Assembly (NCBI GenBank): GCA_038209275.1
Contig: JBBQXW010000419.1
Coordinates: forward strand, 1-5,497
Direction: 5' to 3'
DNA: 5,497 nt
From: L227-5C sp038209275
GTDB lineage: Bacteria > Chloroflexota > Chloroflexia > Chloroheliales > Chloroheliaceae
Shown: piece by piece, positions 1 through 5,083 of the stretch
How the letters are laid out: each line of letters starts with the position of its first letter
Numbering within the stretch: the stretch's first letter is position 1
Program-made: the position numbers and the translations under genes
The notes under the pieces: generated by a model
What the model saw: only the letters and a program-made list of their open reading frames with translations
Told to the model about the DNA's origin: nothing
Databases searched by the model: none

Positions 1-740
1 ACCACTTCATCCGCCAGCGTTTCGGGTGCACTCGGCACTTTCGCCAGCAAAATCCGATATTCTTTTTCCAGCGCCGGATAATCAATCCAGTGGTACAGAC
101 AGCGCCGCTTCAGCGCGTCGTGAATTTCGCGGGTGCGGTTGCTGGTGATAATCACGACGGGCGGGCGGGTAGCCTTAATCGTGCCAATTTCGGGGACAGT
201 CACCTGATAATCCGAAAGCACTTCCAACAAGAACGCCTCAAATTCCTCGTCGGCCCGGTCAAGTTCGTCAATCAGCAGCACGGTTGGCTGTTCGGCGCTA
301 CCTTCGAGGGCTTGCAATAGCGGACGCTTAATCAAAAACTCCGGCCCGAACAGGTTTTTTGCGCCTTCATCTTTTGCGTCGGCGCTGCCGCTTTCCAGCA
401 AGCGAATTTGCAGCATCTGGCGGGCGTAGTTCCATTCGTAAACGGCGCTGCTCACGTCCAAACCTTCGTAGCATTGCAACCGAATCAACCGTGCGCCCAT
501 CGCATCCGCCAGCACTTTAGCGATTTCGGTCTTGCCTACGCCCGCTTCGCCTTCCAGCAAGAGCGGCTTTTGCAACTTGAGGGCCAAAAATACTGCCGTC
601 GCCAGACTGCGCTCAATCACATAGCGGCGCTGGCCCAACTCCTCCATTACCTGATTAATCGAAGTCCATTCCGTCACCACCCCGTTAGCGGTGGCTTTAG
701 TTACATCACTTTTTTCATTCTGATTTTCAATCGCGGTCAA
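1..740 (-). CDS. MoxR-family AAA+ ATPase (CoxD-like), N-terminal part; runs off left edge
   Basis: Seen: 246 complete codons on the minus strand, open to the window edge. Walker A is GEAGVGKT (residues 64-71), Walker B is LLIDELDRAD (155-164), sensor 1 is TSN (199-201), and RR at 212-213 before CLYHWIDYP fits the arginine-finger region of MoxR/CoxD-like ATPases. Start: TTG at 740-738 with AAGAGGA six bases upstream. An in-frame TGA lies further upstream and no ATG or GTG falls between them. Family knowledge: MoxR ATPases act as chaperone-like remodelling factors, usually paired with a von Willebrand factor A protein, and assemble metal-centre or surface complexes; the CoxD branch serves CO-dehydrogenase-type enzymes. 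Inference: a VWA-domain partner may lie beyond the left edge. The missing part is the C-terminal lid domain. The family call is firm; the client is unknown. Confidence 0.93.
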   Translation of the reverse strand, partial: MTAIENQNEKSDVTKATANGVVTEWTSINQVMEELGQRRYVIERSLATAVFLALKLQKPLLLEGEAGVGKTEIAKVLADAMGARLIRLQCYEGLDVSSAVYEWNYARQMLQIRLLESGSADAKDEGAKNLFGPEFLIKRPLLQALEGSAEQPTVLLIDELDRADEEFEAFLLEVLSDYQVTVPEIGTIKATRPPVVIITSNRTREIHDALKRRCLYHWIDYPALEKEYRILLAKVPSAPETLADEV

Positions 741-746
741 TTTAAT

Positions 747-753
747 TCCTCTT
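747..753 (-). promoter_or_regulatory. Ribosome binding site deciding the TTG start of the MoxR ATPase
   Basis: AAGAGGA on the minus strand, separated by six bases from the TTG at 740-738. It is the only good Shine-Dalgarno match near the beginning of the open frame, and it supports a TTG start in place of any internal ATG. Confidence 0.7.
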
Positions 754-954
754 CTTAAATTCGGTTGCCTTCAGTGCTGCCAACCTGATTTTTTAATCAA
801 TCTTCCTGTCGTTCCATTTCTGGTTCTGGTAAAAATTTCACCGATTAATCATATTGCCCCCAGGGGCGAGTGTCAAATTTAGCCGGAGAAGGAGAAGAAA
901 TTTGTAGGATATTGCTCCGCCAATGGATAGTTGGTGTAATCTATAGCGGTAAAT

Positions 955-984
955 ATGGCAGGTATTACCCGTTTAGAATATAAT
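955..984 (+). promoter_or_regulatory. Candidate sigma70-type promoter for the HEPN module
   Basis: A perfect -10 TATAAT at 979-984 is preceded, after 18 bases, by ATGGCA (955-960), which matches 4 of 6 bases of TTGACA. A short inverted pair GGTAA (948-952) and TTACC (965-969) overlaps the -35, so an operator for autoregulation is possible but weakly supported. The predicted transcript would have a leader of roughly 70 bases before the ATG at 1065. Confidence 0.45.
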
Positions 985-1050
985 ACAGTTAGCCGAGCAG
1001 TAATTTATTAAGAATTTAAGAGGAAACTGGTTAAATTTTTTGAGAATCTA

Positions 1051-1055
1051 AAGGA
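1051..1055 (+). promoter_or_regulatory. Ribosome binding site of the 118-aa gene
   Basis: AAGGA lies nine bases upstream of the ATG at 1065 in an A-rich leader. It fixes the start of the first gene of the HEPN module. Confidence 0.65.
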
Positions 1056-1064
1056 AATAATAAA

Positions 1065-1421
1065 ATGGCTAAAACCTACGAAAGTTCGACGGCTGTAAGT
1101 GACGCACAGTTTCACGAAGATTGGTATAAACTGGTCAATCGAGAAGAAGTTTTGAGCTTTCTCGTAGAGCATCGAGCTGTTTTGCCTTTGTTAACTGAGG
1201 CACATACTAAAATTGAAATTTATTTTCCAGAAGCCCGCCTCTTTTTGGAAGTCCTTACTGACCCAGAATTAGCCGACGATGTCCGATTAGTATTATTTAT
1301 TGCGCCTGATATGATGCCGCATGAAGCATTCGACAAGCTTAAACTTTTCAGGCAGGAATGGTGGTTAGAAGCTTCGGTACAGGCTAAAGATAAACTTTCG
1401 ATATTGGTAGATTACAGATGA
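1065..1421 (+). CDS. Unrecognised 118-aa protein, partner of a HEPN-domain protein (possible antitoxin)
   Basis: I do not recognise a named family. Seen: no signal peptide or membrane segment. Residues 22-50 look helical. Two predicted strands follow (ARLFLEVLTDPE, 57-68; VRLVLFIAP, 73-81), then a long helix with a WW pair (99-100) and a final hydrophobic stretch LSILVDY (111-117). ATG at 1065 has a good AAGGA nine bases upstream. The stop overlaps the next start as ATGA (1418-1421), so the two genes are probably co-translated. Established: HEPN proteins are frequently encoded next to a small nucleotidyltransferase (MNT) that acts as antitoxin. Here the MNT signature GSxxxG...D.D is absent, so this is either a different partner class or a much-degraded nucleotidyltransferase-like fold. 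Antitoxin or cofactor role is inferred from position only. Codons are more AT-rich than in the minus-strand neighbours. Confidence 0.88.
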   Translation: MAKTYESSTAVSDAQFHEDWYKLVNREEVLSFLVEHRAVLPLLTEAHTKIEIYFPEARLFLEVLTDPELADDVRLVLFIAPDMMPHEAFDKLKLFRQEWWLEASVQAKDKLSILVDYR

Positions 1422-1813
1422 GCTTCGACGGAACAGATTATTTTACATTGGCAGAAGAATTGACCAGGCAAGCTAAAAATTCACCTGTCGAAGAAGCTAT
1501 GTTGCGTAGTGCTATTAGCAGAGCCTACTACGCCGTTTTCCTTAAGGCACGTCACCATTTACGAGTTAAAGAAAAGGATACGTTAATCCCAGGTGGCCCA
1601 GCAGCGCATGAATATATCAAAGATAAATTTAAAAATAGCTCCAGTGCTGTACGCCAGGAGATAGGAGAAGCCCTGAAAACTTTGCGTATCCAGCGTAACC
1701 GAGCCGATTATGGTGACAATTTCCCTGCTTTATTTAATAGTACCCAACTTGTATTGTTCTCAGCCCGCGATGCCTTAGACGCATTGGACAGGCTTCCTTC
1801 AACTTCTAGCTAA
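1418..1813 (+). CDS. HEPN-domain protein (UPF0332/PF05168-like), possible toxin of a two-gene module
   Basis: Seen: 131 aa, predicted all-helical, with the two hallmark segments of this HEPN subgroup: AISRAYYAVF (residues 32-41) in an N-terminal helix and LRIQRNRADY (89-98) near the C-terminus. Length is normal for a single HEPN domain. The canonical ribonuclease motif Rx4-6H is not present: the histidines (46, 47, 64) are not spaced that way, and the usual His position is taken by the ADY pattern. Family knowledge: HEPN domains include RNases in toxin-antitoxin, CRISPR and abortive-infection systems, and the UPF0332 group carries RxxADY. Context: the ATG overlaps the stop of the 118-aa gene by four bases, so the pair is one operon, transcribed divergently from the MoxR gene and convergently with the DUF4388 gene 14 bases away. 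Toxin activity is inferred, not shown. AT-rich codon use suggests separate origin from its neighbours. Confidence 0.88.
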   Translation: MSFDGTDYFTLAEELTRQAKNSPVEEAMLRSAISRAYYAVFLKARHHLRVKEKDTLIPGGPAAHEYIKDKFKNSSSAVRQEIGEALKTLRIQRNRADYGDNFPALFNSTQLVLFSARDALDALDRLPSTSS

Positions 1814-1827
1814 AGTTAATCACTAAA

Positions 1828-2766
1828 TTAGCTGCGGCTACTTGAAGTAATGCTGGGGTCGTTGGGATCGGGGTCGTAGACGACGGCCACGCCCATTTTA
1901 ACCAAATCGGCGGCGATGCGGGTAATGGTCATCAAGTCCTGGTCGAGGTCGGCGGCGAGTTGGGCAATGCTGAGGGGCTTCGAGACGATTTTGGTCAGGA
2001 CAGGCCACTGGTACGGCTCGATAACCACTTCGCTGCGCGGTTCGGCGGCAATCGCAATGCGGTGCGAAGTGCTGGGGATAATCGGCATGTACTTGTTCAT
2101 ATTGTCGAGCCAGAGCGTCGCCCGCACCTGCAAAACTGGCAACGAAGCTTCAATGGTGCGACGGGCCGGAGTTTCGCCGCCAATGTCGAAGAAAAATTCG
2201 CCCTGTTTCCAGCCGAAAAGCTGAAACAAGGCCAGCGCACCATTGACCGAACCTAATCCGGCATCATAAACTTCGCCCCGGTCAATATAAATATAACCTT
2301 CAAACTGTTTGTTGCGGAGACGCAGATTCCCCGTAGCTTTTTGGATATTGAGTAGCGAAAGTAGCGAACTGGGCGAAAAGGCAGTCAACGCGCCATGCAA
2401 CACTTCCTGGGCAATTTTCTCGCTGTTCGCGCCGTTTTTACGGGCAGAGTTAGTCAGTGGCTCGGTACGGTTGCTACTGTTGGTTGGATTATAAAGCGGA
2501 CGGGGCGGCTGGCTTTTGGGGTCGGGCTGATTAGCCGGGCCAGGCTCAGACGTGTTGTAACGCACGTAGGGTCGGTTGGTATGTGGCTCCTCCCCTGCTC
2601 CATTTGAGCCAGTGGGATTGAGTAGATTAGAATTTGTCGGAATATAATTATTTCTTTCGGTCATGGCACTTACTGACTCCCACTTTACCCGGCTCATTCC
2701 GGGCCTGGATTTAATCCACTTGTTAGGTTGGCTGGATGATATTACCTTGTATCTTTGTAATACCAT
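1828..2766 (-). CDS. DUF4388 (PatA-N-like) domain protein with disordered N-terminal linker
   Basis: Seen, using the longest frame (312 aa): residues 36-115 are a low-complexity Asn/Pro/Ser/Thr-rich stretch. Residues about 120-225 match DUF4388: HGALTAFSPSSLLSLLN (124-140), TGNLRLRN (145-152), GYIYIDRGEVYDAGLGSVNG (157-176), then WKQGEFFFDIGG (186-197). Residues about 250-300 look like a small winged-helix or MarR-like segment (PLSIAQLAADL, 264-274, then TRIAADLVKMGVAVVYDPD). No transmembrane segment. Family knowledge: DUF4388 occurs in Chloroflexota, Cyanobacteria (PatA N-terminus) and myxobacteria, often with response-regulator or GTPase modules, with no known enzymatic activity. The start is uncertain: ATG 2766 has no clear RBS. 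ATG 2664 (residue 35, MTERNNY) has GGAG twelve bases upstream and begins just where composition becomes normal, so it is a serious alternative; ATG 2697 is a third. A signalling or regulatory role is inferred. Confidence 0.87.
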   Translation of the reverse strand: MVLQRYKVISSSQPNKWIKSRPGMSRVKWESVSAMTERNNYIPTNSNLLNPTGSNGAGEEPHTNRPYVRYNTSEPGPANQPDPKSQPPRPLYNPTNSSNRTEPLTNSARKNGANSEKIAQEVLHGALTAFSPSSLLSLLNIQKATGNLRLRNKQFEGYIYIDRGEVYDAGLGSVNGALALFQLFGWKQGEFFFDIGGETPARRTIEASLPVLQVRATLWLDNMNKYMPIIPSTSHRIAIAAEPRSEVVIEPYQWPVLTKIVSKPLSIAQLAADLDQDLMTITRIAADLVKMGVAVVYDPDPNDPSITSSSRS

Positions 2767-2859
2767 ATTACTACATGTTAAAGATAAAATCTACTATACG
2801 CTTTTGTAGTCAGTACCTTTTCACTACAATAGTCGCCCCGCCAATTCTCAAGTTTCAAA

Positions 2860-3396
2860 CTAAACGGGTGCAGCAATCGGAGCAAGGGCGATGGTCACAT
2901 GATTAACGCCTCTATCGTATTGGGTGGTCAGAACTAAGCCGCTTTTTTTGAGTAGCGCCATCATGCGCCAGTTAGTACCGAGGACATCGGCAATCAGGGT
3001 GTGAAAATTATTGGCCTGGGCGGTACTAATCAGCGTTCTCATAAATTGCCCGCCAATGCCGTAGCCCTGGTAGCCATCTTCTACTATTAGAGCAATTTCG
3101 GCTTCGCCAGGGTCGGTTGGCACATATTGGGCATAGCCAATAATCCGTCCCCAACTGGTAGCTGCTACAAAAGCCACCTGGTCATCCTGTTCAAGCGGCG
3201 CTAACAGCACTTTTTCGGCTAAACCGAGGTCAATCCCCGGTGTAAAAAAGCGTTCGTAAAGAGTTTCAGAGGAAAGGCGGCGCAAGAAAGCTCGAATCTG
3301 GGTCTGGTCGCTCAATTGAATGGGCCGAATCAAAATCGTTTCGCCCCCAATCGAGCGCGGCAACTGAATGATTTGCTGGCTCTTATTCAAAATCAA
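2860..3396 (-). CDS. GNAT-family N-acetyltransferase
   Basis: Seen: 178 aa with a complete GNAT fold pattern. The N-terminal strand and helix are ILIRPIQLSDQTQIRAFLRR (21-40), followed by LSSETLYERFF (41-51), which resembles GNAT domains fused to ADP-forming acyl-CoA synthetases (Pat/PatZ). Strand 4 is EAEIALIVEDG (98-108), the acetyl-CoA pyrophosphate loop is YQGYGIGG (109-116, the Q/RxxGxG/A motif), and the C-terminal ADVLGTNWRMMALLKKSGLV (136-155) is the usual N..M..L..k.G segment. Start: TTG at 3396-3394 with AAGGGTGG six bases upstream. The frame has an upstream TGA and no closer ATG. Product is a cytoplasmic acetyl-CoA-dependent transferase; whether the acceptor is a protein lysine or a small molecule cannot be told. 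It is transcribed in the same direction as the DUF4388 gene, 93 bases upstream of it, and may be co-transcribed. Confidence 0.92.
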   Translation of the reverse strand: MILNKSQQIIQLPRSIGGETILIRPIQLSDQTQIRAFLRRLSSETLYERFFTPGIDLGLAEKVLLAPLEQDDQVAFVAATSWGRIIGYAQYVPTDPGEAEIALIVEDGYQGYGIGGQFMRTLISTAQANNFHTLIADVLGTNWRMMALLKKSGLVLTTQYDRGVNHVTIALAPIAAPV

Positions 3397-3402
3397 AAAC
3401 GA

Positions 3403-3410
3403 CCACCCTT
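3403..3410 (-). promoter_or_regulatory. Ribosome binding site deciding the TTG start of the GNAT gene
   Basis: AAGGGTGG on the minus strand, six bases from the TTG at 3396-3394. A second TTG follows two codons later (3390), but its spacing to this site is poorer. Confidence 0.6.
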
Positions 3411-3541
3411 CAGTTAAGCCCCATATAATTCAAATCGCCCGCTTTGGCCTATACATTTTAACTCTTAAATCCGTAGGTCTTGTAGGGGCAAGGTTTCCCC
3501 ATAGGTGTCAAGTTAAGAAAATCACAAAAGGTCTTTAGGGC

Positions 3542-3612
3542 GGTAGGGGCGAATCGCATACGCCCTTTTGACGCGGCTGTGTGTTCAAGGGCGTATGCGA
3601 TTCGCCCCTACC
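3542..3612. repeat. Inner perfect 26-bp inverted repeat (REP-like hairpin)
   Basis: Arms 3542-3567 and 3587-3612 are perfect reverse complements over 26 bases, with a 19-base loop (3568-3586). Each arm begins at the outside with GGTAGGGGCGAATCG, then CATACGCCCTT. The outer GTAGGGGC octamer is shared with the ends of the larger element (3482-3489 and its complement at 3740-3747), suggesting the same mobilising enzyme or a common origin. Perfect arms indicate recent insertion or ongoing gene conversion. Confidence 0.88.
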
Positions 3613-3688
3613 AAACCGGTTGCCTATTTTCTGAAGTGGGTCTCAGCCTCAAAATCGGTTTGTGAAAAGCTTAACTTGACACTTATGA

Positions 3689-3743
3689 GGTTTCCCTGCC
3701 CAATTTACTCTGGCGCTCAATTTTGGGCAGGGAAACCCTGCCC
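3689..3743. repeat. Hairpin-forming repeat inside the right half of the element
   Basis: GGTTTCCCTGCCCAA (3689-3703) and its exact complement TTGGGCAGGGAAACC (3723-3737) form a 15-bp stem with a 19-base loop. The right arm also belongs to a tighter hairpin, GGGCAGGG-AAA-CCCTGCCC (3725-3743), so two structures compete for the same bases. Read on the minus strand, the tight hairpin lies some 45 bases after the oxidoreductase stop, but only AAAA follows it, not a T-run, so I do not call it an intrinsic terminator. Confidence 0.75.
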
Positions 3744-3789
3744 CTACATTTACAGATTAATTTGTTACACACCATTACCTAAACAAAGT

Positions 3790-4797
3790 TTAAGTGGTAA
3801 GCGAGACGCGCCGACCCTCTTTAATGGATTGCAGCACCGCGACACAGGCACGAGTATTAGCTCTGGCATCTTGCAGTGAGTAAGGCGCAGATTGGCCTGT
3901 GAGAATAGTCTGGCTGAAGGCTTCTACTTCGAGCTGAAAATGATTGGCGGGTGGCAATTCTTCGGTGTGCAGTCCGCTATCATCGCGGCGGTAAATAATG
4001 GCTGATTGGTCTGGCTCCTGCCACATATTTTCGACTGAAAGTGTGCCTTTAGTCCCCATCACCTCGTAAAAAGAGCGCCGACCATAATCCAAGCTGTAAT
4101 CGAGAACGGCCCGTATCCCATCGCCAAAATCCAGGATGGCGGCGGTGCTGGTTTCAACTTCTGCGCCGGGGCGGGTAGTAGCTTCGGCGTAAACCGAAGT
4201 TGGTTCGCGCTGGAACATAAAACGGGCCACATTTACGCCGTAGCACCCCACATCCCAGGTCGCGCCGCCGCCAACGGTTTCGTCGAGCCGGATATTATAA
4301 TTATCGCTGCCTAACACAAAGGCAAAAGTGCCGCGCAAGGCCCGCACTTCGCCAATCGCACCCTGGGCAATTAAGGCTTTTATGCGAGTTTGCTGCGGGT
4401 GAAAGCGATACATAAAGGCTTCCATAGCCAGCACTCCGGCCTGTTCGGTTGCCTGCTCCAGGGCGGCAATATCGTCAGGATTAATCGCAAGCGGTTTTTC
4501 GACCAGAACGTGTTTACCAGCCTGAACCGCTTTGATGGCCCACTCGACGTGTAAAGCATTAGGCAAGGGGATGTACACTACTTCAATATCGGGGTCAGCC
4601 AACAAAGCTTCGTAACTACCATAGCTGCGAGGCGCGCCGTATTGAGCGGCGGCAGTGGCGGCTTTGGTCTGGTCACGGCTGGCAAGACCGAGCAGTTCAG
4701 CACTAGCGGCAGCCTTCAGGCCGGGTATCAGCCGCCGATTAATTCGCGCCGCCCCCATTACGCCCCAGCGCAATTTGCGTCCGTCTTGCTGGCTCAT
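3790..4797 (-). CDS. Gfo/Idh/MocA-family NAD(P)-dependent oxidoreductase
   Basis: Seen: 335 aa, full length for the family. The Rossmann domain begins WGVMGAARIN (residues 11-20, the GxxGxxxI dinucleotide loop), then VVYIPLPNALH (73-83). The catalytic EKP motif is at 100-102 (VLVEKPLA), with MYRFHPQ (129-135) following. The GGxxxDxxxY motif of the substrate domain is at 177-186 (GGATWDVGCY) and the end is the usual SLQDARANTRACVAVLQSIKEGRRV. Family knowledge: these enzymes oxidise or reduce sugars, inositols or related diols. This sequence most resembles the xylose 1-dehydrogenase/dihydrodiol-dehydrogenase branch, but the substrate is not determinable. Start: ATG 4797 with GAGGAG nine bases upstream. 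It lies 34 bases downstream of the 83-aa gene in the same direction, so it may be read from the same transcript, an unusual pairing. Confidence 0.95.
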   Translation of the reverse strand: MSQQDGRKLRWGVMGAARINRRLIPGLKAAASAELLGLASRDQTKAATAAAQYGAPRSYGSYEALLADPDIEVVYIPLPNALHVEWAIKAVQAGKHVLVEKPLAINPDDIAALEQATEQAGVLAMEAFMYRFHPQQTRIKALIAQGAIGEVRALRGTFAFVLGSDNYNIRLDETVGGGATWDVGCYGVNVARFMFQREPTSVYAEATTRPGAEVETSTAAILDFGDGIRAVLDYSLDYGRRSFYEVMGTKGTLSVENMWQEPDQSAIIYRRDDSGLHTEELPPANHFQLEVEAFSQTILTGQSAPYSLQDARANTRACVAVLQSIKEGRRVSLTT

Positions 4798-4806
4798 TTT
4801 CTAGTT

Positions 4807-4812
4807 CTCCTC
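4807..4812 (-). promoter_or_regulatory. Ribosome binding site of the oxidoreductase gene
   Basis: GAGGAG on the minus strand, nine bases before ATG 4797 and about 20 bases after the TAG of the 83-aa gene. Translation of the oxidoreductase is therefore initiated independently even if the message is shared. Confidence 0.75.
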
Positions 4813-4831
4813 AATTTTTCAGATATTTTAT

Positions 4832-5083
4832 CTACAGCTTGCTAAGTTTGGTAAAGCCTTCATCTTCTGAAGAGTGTGATTCTGGCTGGTCTGGTTCTGG
4901 TTGAGAGGCGGAATAATTATAAGCGGGTTGAGCTACATTTTGCTGGCGCGCCGCCTCCTGGGTTTGCAATTGCTCAAGCAGTTGCAGGTCTTCTTTCACC
5001 AGCCCCAAAATTGCTTCCATCACGTGCAGGCGCTCACTCGGTGCAAGGCGCTTAATTTCCTCAAGAATTTGCTGTTGCGTCAT
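4832..5083 (-). CDS. Small antitoxin-like protein with acidic, disordered tail (83 aa)
   Basis: Not firmly recognised. Seen: residues 2-48 form an amphipathic, probably helical segment, QILEEIKRLAPSERLHVMEA (4-23) followed by ILGLVKEDLQLLEQLQ. Residues 49-83 are rich in Gln, Pro, Ser, Glu and Asp and likely disordered. The 'IL.EI..L.P.ERL.V.EAIL' pattern resembles the N-termini of many small cyanobacterial and Chloroflexota proteins annotated as antitoxin-like, but this is pattern similarity only. Start: ATG 5083 overlaps the stop of the 94-aa gene (ATGA, 5080-5083) and has GAGGGAG just upstream, inside that gene, so translation is coupled. Stop is TAG at 4834-4832. It could be an antitoxin, or an accessory protein of the gene cut by the right edge. 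Confidence 0.82.
   Translation of the reverse strand: MTQQQILEEIKRLAPSERLHVMEAILGLVKEDLQLLEQLQTQEAARQQNVAQPAYNYSASQPEPDQPESHSSEDEGFTKLSKL

Larger units (their letters stand above)
741..1064. other. Divergent intergenic region between MoxR ATPase and HEPN module
   Basis: No open frame on either strand looks coding here. The stretch is AT-rich. It contains the minus-strand RBS (747-753), a small symmetrical GCCCC-CA-GGGGC element (856-867), a plus-strand promoter candidate with a perfect TATAAT (979-984), and the plus-strand RBS AAGGA (1051-1055). I could not identify a convincing promoter for the minus-strand ATPase, although one must lie here or the gene is driven from very close by. Confidence 0.6.
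3481..3748. repeat. MITE/REP-like nested palindromic element with terminal inverted repeats
   Basis: Seen: the left end TGTAGGGGCAAGGTTTCCC (3481-3499) matches the reverse complement of the right end (3730-3748) at 18 of 19 bases. Inside, GTGTCAAGTTAAG (3505-3517) is repeated in inverse at 3670-3682, and TCACAAA (3522-3528) in inverse at 3659-3665, with the same four-base spacing in both arms. Weaker pairing continues from about 3529-3541 to 3646-3658. The unit is about 268 bp with no coding capacity. Compared with the left half, the right half holds an extra hairpin (3689-3737), and the left side of the centre holds a second palindrome (3542-3612). No clear target-site duplication is visible. 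Inference: a non-autonomous mobile or REP-derived element, or several stacked ones. No transposase lies in the window. Confidence 0.78.
3397..3789. other. Non-coding region filled mainly by a nested palindromic repeat
   Basis: About 390 bases between the start of the GNAT gene and the end of the oxidoreductase gene. No frame looks coding. The plus-strand frame crossing it (3568-3879) is assembled from repeat arms and the antisense of the oxidoreductase. From 3481 to 3748 it consists of nested inverted repeats, described separately. The remaining left part (3411-3480) should contain the promoter of the GNAT gene, but I see no clear -35/-10 pair. The right part (3749-3789) is AT-rich. Confidence 0.75.

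Noticed and set aside
90..758. Plus-strand open frames opposite the MoxR gene
   Set aside because: The minus strand carries complete Walker A, Walker B and sensor motifs; the plus frames are antisense shadows.
856..867. GCCCC-CA-GGGGC as an operator or terminator
   Set aside because: Five-base arms and no T-run; could arise by chance. Noted only as part of the intergenic description.
1808..1833. AGCTAA/TTAGCT inverted pair between the convergent HEPN and DUF4388 genes, as a bidirectional terminator
   Set aside because: Only a 6-bp AT-rich stem with a 14-base loop and no T-run. Both arms are largely the stop-codon contexts of the two genes.
3725..3743. Intrinsic terminator of the oxidoreductase gene
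   Set aside because: A strong 8-bp GC hairpin exists, but on the minus strand it is followed by AAAATTG, not by a run of T, and it belongs to the repeat element.
3481..3748. CRISPR array or riboswitch
   Set aside because: Repeats are inverted, not direct, without regular spacers, and there is no conserved aptamer pattern or downstream gene in the right orientation.
3568..3879. Plus-strand open frame of 103 codons
   Set aside because: Built from palindrome arms and the antisense of the oxidoreductase C-terminus. No domain, no RBS, and composition follows the repeat.
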